From Mercurialis annua (Eukaryota > Streptophyta > Magnoliopsida > Malpighiales > Euphorbiaceae): a stretch of 64,000 nt of DNA. The notes beneath the pieces are model-generated. The model searched no databases. It was not told where the DNA came from and saw only the letters and a program-made list of their open reading frames with translations. Below, piece after piece: positions 1-9,980 of this stretch (positions within the stretch are counted from its first letter, which is position 1; each line of letters starts with the position of its first letter). The position numbers and the translations under genes are program-made. The stretch is taken from contig NC_065575.1 in assembly GCF_937616625.2 (NCBI RefSeq), positions 33,231,001 through 33,295,000 of the forward strand, written 5' to 3'.

Positions 1-619
1 TTTGCCTTTCATGGCCAGGGGTTTAAACTTAACTTCTTTTAAGAAAAAGAACCAAAGTTTGCTTCTAAAATGGATTTGGAAGCTTATTATTTGTGATAAA
101 CATTCACTTTAGTTTCTCGTTATTTCTTACAGCTCGAGATTGCTTAATTGGTTTGATTTAAAGATCTTAATGTTCGTCATTTATCGCAGATGCGGAAGGG
201 TACACATTCGGTCTGTGTTAAGAACGAAGAAGTGTAACATTCTTTTATTTCTCACTTTTGTATTTCTATTGGTATAGGGAAACAAACACATTTTTAGCAT
301 GATAAATGGATCGATTATCTTGCTCTTCATCTTCGCTTTTCAGATTTGTACACTCTTAACAAGGAAAAACTTTCTTCAATTGTTGACCTACTAGATGTCG
401 AACATCAGTCCTTCAATTTTTTATGGCAGCGCAGACTTCGGATTGATGAACAGTCCCAGCTATCTTCTTTACTTGATCTCTATTCTCTGTTCCTCTTGGC
501 AGCCAACTGCCAGGTCGGATATATTTACTTGATAAAGGAAGTCGTTCTCTTTAACAGGTTTCGACTCCCTTAGTGCTGCTCGGCTACAGCCTTCTTCAAT
601 AGGAAGATTCTAGAAGTTC

Positions 620-905
620 AAAGTACCCCCTCGCATTAATTTCTTTATGTGGCTTTTGGCGAGGGATATGATATCTTCAAATGTCGTGTTGATTCGTAGA
701 GAATTTCCAATTGATTCTTCTTGTTGTTTGTTGTGCTCTGACGACGAAACAAGTAATCATATTATACTCCATTATCGGTTCGCTTGGAGTACATGGAATT
801 TCATTCTTAAACTTTGCAATTTAAGTTGGGCAGCTCTGAATTCCATTCATTCCTTCTTCGACATGTGGAGAAATTTTTCAAGTAAGCGTTATCTGTTGGC
901 AAAAA
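620..905 (+). pseudogene. LINE ORF2 zf-RVT zinc-binding region, fragment
   Basis: The frame opening at 620 reads KVPPRINFFMWLLARDM, then a Cys-rich CCLLCSDDETSNHIILHY and FAWSTWNFIL. This is the order of the zf-RVT domain (PF13966) found C-terminal to LINE reverse transcriptases. In intact elements this region is part of a polyprotein of over 1000 residues with endonuclease and RT upstream. Here no start codon belongs to it, the upstream frame is shifted, and the frame runs into unrelated sequence near 905. It is a dead fragment of a copy-out retrotransposon. Confidence 0.7.
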
Positions 906-2317
906 TGCCAACTCGTAATAAAGTGGACTTTAAGTCCGGGTTGTCGAACCCACAGTGATGAGAGATTTAATGTGAATAAAATTGATTGTGAAATTCAATT
1001 CGTTTAGCAACGGAAAGATAGGTTTTTAGTATCAACTAAACAACTAACCAACAACTAACACTAATCTAGAAATTAACAACTAAATTGGCGATTAATAAAA
1101 ACTAGAACGATTAACAATTACGATAAATCAAATGATAAACAAGGTTTGGAGGTCGACAATCCACCTAGATCATGCATTCTCGGTATTCGGGTCTAGGGTC
1201 ATAAAACGAGGGCCGAGCGTTTCTAAATCGCAACTCCCGCTCTCTCGAGTCTCAAAGAGCTACAAAACCACAACTAATCAAGCTTAACCTACTCTCGTAG
1301 CACTAAACACAATTAGAGCAATTACAATAAATCCCAACTCAAAAGCCACTTAATTACTAACTCACTCTCATGGTGTCACTAATTAAGCATCTAATTAACT
1401 CTTTCCAATTAATAAACCCTCTCTCAAGGTGAATCTTAATTTAACATCAATACTTAGGTAGCTAGTCTAAGCAAGCCTTAGGAGCATTAATTAGAACAAC
1501 CAAACTAACCTAAACCCTAACCCAATTATGCATTAAATAGGATTCATACCAACCCCCAAACATGGGGAATTAGCCAACCATGGCTAAATCAACAACAAAC
1601 ACACAACAAGAATCATAAATTATTAAAGAGATAGAACTAATTACTTTAAGTAAGAAGGGAAGACATATCATAAACAAAATAATGAAGATGGAAAGCCAAA
1701 AGCTTGCATTAGTGGAGATAAAACCCGAATTAGAAAATCTGGAAATTAAATGAAGAACACTAAGAACTATGTAGATCATATTCTAAAAGTAGAGAGAAAA
1801 AAAGAATTACAACTACACTAAGAATTGATGTCTCCTACACTAATGAGACATGCCCTAAAAGAACATATAAAGTTGTTTATATCGTACTCGTAGAAAGGTT
1901 ATAAAAGACAACCTATTACAAGAGTGTTTGGCCAAATAAGGAAGTGGGCCTAAGTCTTGAGCCTTTGAAATTTGAAAGTTGAGAATTAATTTTTTACTGG
2001 TCCAGATCGTGACCCTCAAGGTCCAGATCGTGACCTCCTTGTCTGGGATTGCCTCGGTACATTTCTGATGCTAGGTTCAGATCGTGACCTCCTTTAAATA
2101 GGCCTCTCCGCCGCTTTCTTACTCCAAGACTTTCCGAATCGATTCTTTGCCGTTTCTTTTCGCTTTTTTTGGCCAAATAGTCTCCATTATGCTCCAATGC
2201 TCCTGAAATGCATACACATACAATAAGGCACCAAAACACCTCAAAATACGTGATAAAATGTATCAAAACGTATAATGGAAACGACTCTAGAACATAGGAG
2301 TATTTTACTCCTATCAT
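905..2317. mobile_element. unclassified insertion inside the LINE, probably a decayed LTR-type or LARD-like element
   Basis: This segment separates two collinear LINE pieces. It starts near a palindromic TTGGCAAAAATGCCAA (894-909) and contains a palindromic CGGGTTGTCGAACCCAC (937-953). No open frame shows a recognisable domain; the 174-residue minus-strand frame at 1994-2518 has none and crosses into LINE sequence. A-rich stretches and a three-copy palindromic motif near 2000-2090 are the only other structure. I found no TG..CA termini or target duplication, so the class is a guess. Confidence 0.35.
1999..2089. repeat. three-copy near-palindromic repeat GGTCCAGATCGTGACC
   Basis: Copies lie at 1999-2014, 2020-2035 and 2074-2089, the last with one change (ggttcagatcgtgacc). 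Each unit is nearly self-complementary about a central GATC. The setting is an otherwise AT-rich insertion. Function unknown. Confidence 0.75.
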
Positions 2318-2580
2318 TATCGAACTCTTTTGCAAACTATTTGGTTGTTTTACATTTGGAAACAGTGGAAAGTAAAGAATAATAGAGTTTTCAGCCAAGT
2401 TACGGTGGACGTGAATTCTTTTGTCTACTCTACGATTTGTAAGGCGGTCATTTTTATGAAGATAACCGTAAGGGTTTTGATTATTCGACATCATGTATAT
2501 AGGAACTTGTTTTTCCAATTTCTTATAGCCTGTCTTTTTAGTAAAGATTTTTTTCCATCCACTGCTTTGTTGTTGAGCTA
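2318..2580 (+). pseudogene. LINE ORF2 extreme C-terminus, fragment
   Basis: The frame from about 2330 reads TIWLFYIWKQWKVKNNRVF and on to a stop at 2579-2581. The pattern of W..W K..NNR.F is the typical segment following zf-RVT in plant LINEs. Its position directly after the 905-2317 insertion and in the same orientation as the 620-905 fragment makes it the continuation of the same dead element. Confidence 0.6.
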
Positions 2581-3141
2581 ATTAAATAATCATTTATCCA
2601 AAACATTTAAGAAACAGAAGTTAAATCAGTTACTTTTAATTAACTTTCTATTATACCCTTAAATTAATTATCTATATATTTTAAATAATATTTATATGTT
2701 TTGAAAACGCCAATTGTTTATTGAGATTATAAATAAATTTTGAAAAACTAAATTTGTGGTTAACTTTAGTATTGAATTAAGTGATTAATTATTAATGATG
2801 ATTATGAAAATATAATTTGGATGGTTGAATCGATAAAGGGTAAAATTGACAACTCAACTTAACTAATAAAATTAAAATAGAAATTTGACCTATGTTTTAG
2901 AATGCCCAAAATAATATTTTGGCCTATTTTTATAGGACGGAGAAAGTAATAGAGTTGTAAAGAAGCAATTTAAACTACAAATAACAATTAACTAATTATG
3001 CTGAAATTAAATGTAGTTTTAAACTTATAGTAATATGGAAGAGATGATTGACTATTCTTAATTATCTATCAAATGAATTATGGGTTAAGTTGTTGAATTG
3101 TAGTGCAGATTATTCGAAAACACCTATATTGATTTCATGTC
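2581..3141. other. AT-rich intergenic spacer
   Basis: No coding frame or structured repeat is recognised. A stretch near 2930-2952 (cctatttttataggacggag) resembles one end of a Stowaway MITE, but no partner end was found. Confidence 0.5.
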
Positions 3142-3360
3142 GCTAGGAGAAATACTTAGGCGAAGCAAGTCCACCGCGTAGGATTATGAGCCATCCATTT
3201 AATACGTGGCACGTAGCGTTATTATTTACATGAGTCAATTAATAAAATCACATTAATGTGTCTTTCATTAATTGACTCATGTAAATAATCGCGCCACGTG
3301 TCATGTATTAAATAAATAGTTTATTATATGGTGAACTCGGTTTATCTAAGAATTTCTCGC
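3142..3360. mobile_element. fold-back MITE, 219 bp
   Basis: The two ends pair over most of the length: GCTAGGAGAAATACTTAGG at the left matches the complement of the right end, which finishes TTTCTCGC at 3360. The core has a perfect 23-bp inverted repeat (3221-3243 with 3268-3290) around a short loop. No clear target duplication was found, so the superfamily is open. Confidence 0.65.
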
Positions 3361-3413
3361 AAGAACTTAATTAAATTAAGTAACGGATAAATAATTCATT
3401 TTCACATAATTAT

Positions 3414-4345
3414 CAATGTTTTGAAAACCGGACCGGACCGGCCGGTCGGACCGGATTAACCGGGAACCGGCTGGATGTCCGGTTCGGTTTTCTGTTAAAA
3501 TCGGAATATTAAAAAACCGGTCAAAACCGGTCAAAAACCGGATTTGACCGGAAAAACCGGATTTTGCCCAAAAATCGGACAAATCCGGTTTTTAATGAAA
3601 TAGGTAAAAAAACACTTTTTTTGGCTAGAAAGTACATTTGTGGCCCCTACCATGTGTGTCTTTTCTTTCTCTCACCCATGTGCATTGATTTTTCTCTCTC
3701 ATATTAATTACTCTTACTATTTTCTCTCTCACATGTCATTTTAACTTTTATGAAATAAAATTTTCACTAAAAAAAACACCAACTCTCTCTAATATTATTA
3801 TATACTCTTAAATATAAATCAAGAAAATATATTTTTAAATATTAATTATTTATAATTATATTACATGAAAAAAATTATAATTGTTTTTTTTTACATATTA
3901 TCATATTTTTATTTATAACATACTATATTATATTTTTTATTTAAATATTATTAATTATTAAAATTTAAAAATTATATATTTATCTCTTGAATATTATTAT
4001 ATAATTATATTCATAATAAATTATTTTAAAATTAAAATATAATGACAAGTTAAATTAAAAGTTATGTTTTTTAAAAATTATAGTTTTTCTCATACATATA
4101 ATTATTCTATACACAGATAAATATTGATCAATTATTATTATATTTCACACATTTGATAATAAATTCTATTTAAAGATAATTTTATTTAAATATTTTATCA
4201 TATTTTATAGTTATGATACATATTTTTAATTTAAATAATTTATATTTATTATAATTAAAAAATCCGGTTGAACCCGGTTGAACCGGTCGAACCGTGAACC
4301 CCCGACGAAGCCGGTTCGATCTCCGGTCCGGTTTTAAAAACATTG
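3414..4345. mobile_element. non-autonomous hAT-type element, CAATGTTTT termini
   Basis: It begins CAATGTTTTGAAAACCGGAC and ends with the complementary TTTTAAAAACATTG. It is flanked by a perfect 8-bp direct repeat ATAATTAT (3406-3413 and 4346-4353), the duplication size of hAT elements. Both subterminal regions are dense in CCGG/CCGGTT words; the core (3600-4260) is very AT-rich and codes for nothing. Relatives sit at 7983-12401, 18028-18160 (one end) and 41333-41652. Confidence 0.8.
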
Positions 4346-4564
4346 ATAATTATTAACCTAATTTAACCGGATTGGCCTTGCCATTTGCGCTCAGTTCCTT
4401 GAACTACCCTAACGTTTCTTGATAATAGAACTCTCTTGAAAACATGAACCGAAATTAATGTATTTAGAAATTTGTATTTAGTGGTTTGATGTGAGAGGTT
4501 TAAATTAGTAAAAATTTACCAATAAGAAAATGAAAAGACTTTCTAGTCGTTATATTTTCAAATC
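4346..4564. promoter_or_regulatory. upstream region shared by the three intronless family copies
   Basis: Segments here recur upstream of the other two copies: an ACG(T/C)TTCTTGATA-type block near 4410, near 14050 and near 28392, followed by caaattaat-like sequence. Shared non-coding DNA upstream of all three genes shows that the duplicated unit included the promoter, which argues against reverse-transcribed copies. Confidence 0.5.
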
Positions 4565-4572
4565 TATATATA
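4565..4572 (+). promoter_or_regulatory. TATA box of copy A
   Basis: TATATATA lies 63 bp upstream of the ATG at 4635, in the same context (tctatatata) as the TATA box of copy B at 14235. A CT-rich then CAA-rich leader follows in both genes, typical of a plant 5' UTR. Confidence 0.6.
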
Positions 4573-4634
4573 CTTGTGTTTTAATTCACTCTCTTCTTAT
4601 TCTACAAGAGACAACAACACACTGCTTATAGAAA

Positions 4635-5591
4635 ATGGATCAAAAACGTGCGAGACAGATTGATGCGCACGACCGGACAGAAAGTCACAAGCGCTTGCAA
4701 CTTCAACCACTGCCTCAGAAAATGATTTTGGCAGCCAAATCAGTGAGTCATTTCAAGGCCAAGTTTCCTACAACTAAAGGAAATACAACAACTCAGGAAT
4801 TCGGCGCTAAAGAGACGTGTTTCTTTTACATAAGCGAAAAGCGAGATACTGCTCACAAAGTCTTTCAGCTGGCTCTTAAAATTGCAAATGAATCTGTATC
4901 AGATAAGAATAGAACGACTGCTGTAGCTTCCTTGATGTCTCTGGTTCATCCCGGTTTCAAGCACCTTCTTTTGAGGAACCTTGAAAGTTTCGGAGTTACT
5001 CCGAAAGAGCTCTTACTACCGTCCGGCCTTTCAATGCTTGCTGGTATGTCACTTAATTTTGAAGTAGAGTTTGATTGGCCCACAATTCTGATTTGCTTTG
5101 GTTGCATTGTGATACTGCTGTTCAAAAACATCAACCAAGATGAATACCAGGAATTTATGCGAAACCAAATAAGGGCGATGATACCTGTGGTTGGTATTCC
5201 TGAGCAAAATTCAGTAGACATTCCATTCAACTTCACCACTGCCAGCAATATACGTGCCCGTCTTGGTTCCTTGTCTCGCTTCAAAGGCGGAGTTATTGAT
5301 TACTTATTAGATGAATGTATGAATGAGACAACCATTGCTTCGCTTGCTCAGTACTTGCTCAACGTTCTAGCATGGTCTGAAATGGATTCTTTTATGTGTA
5401 TATATGACACATTGCTCTTGTCCAAATCACCTGTACTTCATGATTCGCACATCCAGCACGAGGTTATCAATCTCTACAATGCACTCGCGGAGGTACGCAA
5501 AGCGAAATATCCTCAGTTTTACATGTACATGGAAGGATTAACGGTAAGAAGGAGAATGAGCTGGTTTTTGATTTGTACAATGATCATGTAG
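4635..5591 (+). CDS. unrecognised intronless family protein, copy A; C-terminus altered by a deletion
   Basis: A 318-residue single-exon frame starts at an ATG preceded by a plant-like leader and TATA box. It is collinear with copy B (14333-15379) from about residue 58 (KETCFFY) to the YMEGL motif near residue 302. Shared landmarks are KVFQLAL, PGF, FDWP then FGCIV.LLFKNINQ, R.RAM, GSLS.FKG.VI and SP.L.D..I.HE. After that a deletion of roughly 120 bp relative to copy B shifts the frame, giving 14 unrelated residues and a stop at 5589-5591; the lost frame's ENELV and LYNDH motifs remain in another frame just downstream. The N-terminal ~57 residues are basic and differ from copy B. No signal peptide or clear membrane segment. 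Function unknown. The domain layout loosely recalls nucleoproteins of plant negative-strand RNA viruses, which occur as endogenous copies in plant genomes, but I cannot confirm this. Confidence 0.6.
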   Translation: MDQKRARQIDAHDRTESHKRLQLQPLPQKMILAAKSVSHFKAKFPTTKGNTTTQEFGAKETCFFYISEKRDTAHKVFQLALKIANESVSDKNRTTAVASLMSLVHPGFKHLLLRNLESFGVTPKELLLPSGLSMLAGMSLNFEVEFDWPTILICFGCIVILLFKNINQDEYQEFMRNQIRAMIPVVGIPEQNSVDIPFNFTTASNIRARLGSLSRFKGGVIDYLLDECMNETTIASLAQYLLNVLAWSEMDSFMCIYDTLLLSKSPVLHDSHIQHEVINLYNALAEVRKAKYPQFYMYMEGLTVRRRMSWFLICTMIM

Positions 5592-5891
5592 ATGCTTCCC
5601 TGAACTAACTTATGATTGGCGCTGTTATGTGACGAGAACTTTGCAGATGTTGGTGTTTTATTGACAGTTCATCAATGTTTTTTCCTTGTACGTTTTTTTC
5701 TTTACCTAGTTATATGATTTTGAGGGTTATTTCTCAATTTTGGAAAATACATTTGAAATTCGTGGTTTTGGGTGATTTCAAAACGAACTGTCACTTTATG
5801 TTTTTTTCGAAAGTCCTCAATTTAAAAGAAATATTAAGTCAAAACAATTATACAGAAGTTTAATTTAATCCCAAAATTTATATAAATAAAA
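5592..5891. other. 3' flank of copy A
   Basis: Contains residual similarity to the C-terminal coding end of copies B and C immediately after the stop, then T-rich sequence. No separate gene. Confidence 0.4.
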
Positions 5892-6267
5892 GGTCTAATT
5901 ATTTAAAAAAATCACACCTTATAATATTTTTTCGTTTATACCCTCATCTAGGAAAAAGTTCATTTGTACTCTTTTTTTGATTTTTCATTTCTGTCTCTAC
6001 CCTAAAGAGATAATTTGACCTCTTTTCATTTTAAAAAAATATTCAAAATAATCTTTTATATTTAGTTTATATTCTAATTAAACATTAATATTATTAATTA
6101 TTTATAATGTTTTCATCTTTTAATTAATTTAATTGTCAAAAATTTAAATTTTAGGATAGAGATGAAAACAAAAAATCAAAAAAATGGTATAAATGAATTT
6201 GTTTCCTAGGTAAGGGTATAAACGAAAAAATATTATAAGGTGGAATTTTTTTTAAAATAATTAGGCC
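5892..6267. mobile_element. MULE-type MITE, 376 bp, perfect 9-bp TSD
   Basis: Ends are GGTCTAATTATTTAAAAAAA and its near complement finishing AATTAGGCC. It is flanked by TAAATAAAA on both sides (5883-5891 and 6268-6276), a perfect 9-bp duplication. The inverted repeats exceed 100 bp each. Confidence 0.85.
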
Positions 6268-6509
6268 TAAATAAAATAAAAAAAAATTAATAAAAAATTT
6301 AACATAAAAAAATATAAAATAATTCAATTTAACTAAAAGGTGTTCCAAATAATACTAGATTGTAATTTTATTTGATCTATAACAGGCCAATAGGTTCCCA
6401 CAAGTATAAGAGAAACCCCTCAAATTAGATTCACATACCACGTGTTCTGCTTTCTTAAGAATATCACTACAATAATATAACATTCATTTAGACCCATCTA
6501 AATTTTGAA

Positions 6510-7354
6510 GGGTAAATTACTTAAGCCACCCTATATTTTTATAAAACACACTAACTCACCTCTTGATTTTTGTAAATCCACTATGACACTCCTCATGTTT
6601 AGATATATTAAATGATTACAACCATCTGTAAAAAAATTTCATTAGTTAATTTGGTCAAAAAATTAGATTTGACTCTTAAACTTATTTTTTATCCAGTTTC
6701 ATCCGAAAATTATCAAAATTGATTATTTATTTTTATAAAATGACAATAAACTCAATTAAAAAATTATAAAATTTTAATATAATATATATTTATAAAATTT
6801 ATAAAAAAAATTCTAAAAAATTAGAGATTAATTTAAAGACTAAATTATTAAAATGCGTTTATCAATAAAATCCATTGACCGCGGATATATTAGATAAATT
6901 TTAGATTTATAAATTATCATATTTCAGTAATTTTTATATATTAATATGATTAATAAAATAATTCTCACAAGAAAAAATATTCAACATCATAGTGATTAGC
7001 TAATTTATTTGTTGAAATCTTACAAATATTTTAGAATATTTTTATAAGATATATAAATATATGTTAATTGAAATTTTATATAATATATTTATTAAATTTA
7101 TTATTATTTTTAAAAATTAAACAATTAATTCATATTTAAAAAAATAAAGTGACAATTTTGGATGAAACTGGATAAAAAATAAGTTTAAGAGTTAAATATA
7201 ACTCTTTGACTAAATTGACTAATGAAAAAGATTAATAAACGGGTGTAATCATATAATATATCTAAATATGAGGGGTGTCATACTGGAACTATAAAAACCA
7301 AATGGTAAGTTAGTGGATTTCATTAAAACAAAGGGAGGTTTAAGTAATTTACCC
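6510..7354. mobile_element. long fold-back MULE-type MITE, about 845 bp
   Basis: Starts GGGTAAATTACTTAAGCC and ends with the complement (…AAGTAATTTACCC). The terminal inverted repeats are about 250 bp and include matching blocks such as gatatatt and cttattttttatcca. Flanks aattttgaa and aactttaaa agree at 7 of 9 positions, consistent with an eroded 9-bp duplication. The centre is AT-rich and non-coding. Confidence 0.75.
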
Positions 7355-8337
7355 AACTTTAAATGGGTTGATTTGACATGAATACAATCATATTATAAGA
7401 TCTATCTAAATTCACCTAAAAACCATGTTAGATCAATATATAATTTTTTAATTAGGGACCTGATATGAATATAATAATACAAAATATATATTAGAAGTTA
7501 TGTCAGTCTTTATGGTTTATCGTCGTGTGGGAAATATGAAAATGTAGGAATAATAGAGTATTTTCGAGCACGGTTTCAAACAAGGAGTCTGTGATTTTTA
7601 ATTGTTTCGCGAAGGCAATTTTTCTCTTTAAAGTTTGTAATAAGAATTTTTGCTATTCGAGATTGGATTTTTTTAGAAACCCTCATTATTAAAGGTGAGC
7701 ATCGGTCGGTTCGGTTCGGTTCTAAAAAAATCCAAACCGACATACCGAAGTTTTATTATTTGGTAACCGAACCGTTATAATTTTAACCAAAAACTGAAAA
7801 AAAAAAATTAACCGAAAATTTCGTTCGGTTCGATATCAATTTTATAAATCCGTTTGGGCCCTTTTAAAAATCCATCAATTTTATGGGCTAAAAAATTGAG
7901 GCCTTAATAAAATAGATTTTTCAAAGGCATTTTTTCATCAAAACAGAAATCAACATACATTAATTAATTTAATACATAAAAGCAGTGTTTTCAAACCCGG
8001 ACTAGCCGGTTCAACCGGTTAGACTGGGAACCGGAGGTCTGTCCGGGTCAATTGCTTCTTAATATCCGGATTTCCAGTTCAACCAATTTGAACCGGAAAA
8101 ACCCGTCAGAACTAGGAACCCGTTAGACCGGAAAACCCTTTAGAACCGGCCGATTAACTGACCATGTAAACAAAACTGATAGAAGATTTCAAAAGAAAAA
8201 AGTTGGCAGCGGGAATGACAGTCAAAATCTTGTAAATTGACTAACACATGAGATTTATTCAAAGAGAAATAGATAAAAGAGCATAATTTTATTAGATGGA
8301 CATGCATGTGTATCAAATACTTTGACATTTCTTTCTA

Positions 8338-8672
8338 GGCCAAACCTATATAGAGGTCCCTGTACTTTATATATTTTTTTCCGTAGGTCTTTATACTTCA
8401 TTGTTGTATTATCTGATCCCTCTACTTACCTATTTTTGATCTTTAGGTCCTTTGTGAGTTTTTTCCAGTCCCTCTACTTACTATTTTTGTTTCCTTCAGT
8501 CCCTCTACTTACAATTTTCGTTTTCTCCAGCCACACAAAAGGGCCGGAAAAAACTCATAAAGGACCTAAAAATTAAAAATAGGTAAGTAGATGGACCAAA
8601 TAATATAAAAATGAAGTATAAGGACCTATGGAAAAAAGTGTAAAGTACAGGGACCTCTATATGGGTTAAGCC
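8338..8672. mobile_element. MULE-type MITE, 335 bp, perfect 9-bp TSD
   Basis: Ends GGCCAAACCTATATAGAGG and its complement finishing GGGTTAAGCC; TTCTTTCTA occurs on both sides (8329-8337 and 8673-8681). The arms repeat 'ccctctactt' and 'aggtcc' words. A relative lies at 39398-40544. Confidence 0.85.
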
Positions 8673-8718
8673 TTCTTTCTATCTCACTATAAGTTACAAG
8701 TTGCTATCGAATTTTTTC

Positions 8719-9778
8719 GAACAAAGGATCACTTTCACCCTCGAACTTGCGTCAAAATATCAAAAAAGTGCAAAGCTGGAAAACCGGATCACTTATACTC
8801 TGAACTTGTATAAACCGGATCAAAAAAGCCCCTTTGCTAACGTGGCGCTCTAATTGGAGAGTGAGATTTAAATCAATCATAATTAATCTCTTATTAATCA
8901 TAATCAACACTAATTAATCATATATAACCATTAATTAATTACAATTTAACACTAATTAAATGAATAATTTTTTTATCTATAAAATAATTTTTCTTTTTAA
9001 CCATAATTAATTTAGGTACCTTTCTACACTTTTTTTCCCAAAAAAAAATAAAATTTTTTTAACTCCGGCGAGGAGGAGGAGCCTCCTCGCCGGAGAAGGG
9101 AGCTGCTGCTCCTCTTCTCAGAGAAGGAGCAGCAGCTCCGCTCCTCGCCAAAACGAGGAGCAGATCTGCTCCTCGCCAAAACAAGGAGCAGATCTGCTCC
9201 TCGTTTTGGCGAGGAGCTTGCCAAATGAACAGACCCAGTGGGTCTGTTCATCAAGAAAATGAAGAACAGACCCGTGCACTTTCTTAAATGAAAGTGATGA
9301 ACGGTCTGTTCGTCACTTTCATTTAAGAAAGTGATGAACATATGGGTCTGTTCATCACTTTCTTAATGAAAGTGATGAACAGACTCACCGGCTCTATTTC
9401 GGGGGTCGATTTTACGTTTCGTATGGTAAATAGTTTTGTTGTGTATAAAAAATATTTTTATTATTAATAAAATAAAAAAAAGTTTTAAAATTAATTATTA
9501 ATTTTAAAATTTTATATGTAAATTTAAAAGTTTTATATGTTAATTTGAAAAATTGGAAATTTTAAGTACCATTTTAACCTTTTATTTTGTGAAAAACCAC
9601 TTTAAAAGAAAACCATTATCCAAAACCAGAGAGTGTGCCTCACTCTCCGAGGTGAGAGTGGGGAGGGGTGTTTTTGAGCCGAAATATACAAGTTCAGGGT
9701 ATAAATGATCCTATTTTTCAGCTTTAGACTTTTTTGATACTTTGACGCAAGTTCGGAGGTAAAAGTGATCCTTTATTC
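8719..9778. mobile_element. MULE-type element, 1060 bp, perfect 10-bp TSD, palindrome-chain core
   Basis: Starts GAACAAAGGATCACTTTC and ends with its complement CTTTATTC at 9778. Flanked by GAATTTTTTC on both sides (8709-8718 and 9779-9788). Terminal inverted repeats run over 100 bp. The core (9063-9390) is GC-rich and made of consecutive hairpins. A shorter relative with its own perfect TSD is at 53623-54263. The 105-residue frame inside is a by-product of the hairpins, not a gene. Confidence 0.9.
9063..9390. repeat. chain of GC-rich perfect palindromes
   Basis: Successive inverted repeats: CTCCGGCGAGGAGG with its complement (9063-9095); GAGCTGCTGCTCCT with its complement (about 9100-9138); GAGGAGCAGATCTGCTCCTC twice (about 9158-9210) inside a larger CCAAAACGAGG/CCTCGTTTTGG palindrome; GAACAGACCCAGTGGGTCTG (about 9227); and paired GTGATGAACAGAC blocks up to 9390. 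The surrounding DNA is AT-rich. Confidence 0.85.
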
Positions 9779-9980
9779 GAATTTTTTCTGTTAAGAAAAG
9801 GATGCAGCGGGGGTGGCTGTGTTGAGGCTTTGAGAATAGAAAGTGTAGTAGTTAGGTTAAATTGAGATGACAAGTTACTTCTTGGGCCAGGCTTATTATG
9901 GAGTTAGAATATAAATTATTGAAGTCCAAAAATACTCACATAACTAATCCATTTTATCATATTGTCAGGTTTACTTTTGA

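Larger units (their letters stand above)
1..2580 (+). mobile_element. decayed LINE retrotransposon, split by a 1.4-kb insertion
   Basis: Plus-strand reading frames with many stops and shifts carry hallmarks of the C-terminal half of a plant LINE ORF2. About 56-110 reads LLLKWIWKLIICDKH, the segment that follows the reverse transcriptase core. 620-900 is a zf-RVT zinc-binding region. 2330-2470 reads WLFYIWKQWKVKNNRVF, the usual tail after zf-RVT. The two halves are separated by about 905-2317, which has no LINE similarity and is read as a later insertion. The 5' end is outside the window. Confidence 0.7.

Noticed and set aside
1994..2518. 174-residue minus-strand frame as a gene
   Set aside because: It spans the junction between the insertion and antisense LINE sequence, contains the palindromic repeat, and has no domain.
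9024..9341. 105-residue minus-strand frame
   Set aside because: Produced by the GC-rich palindrome chain; no domain.
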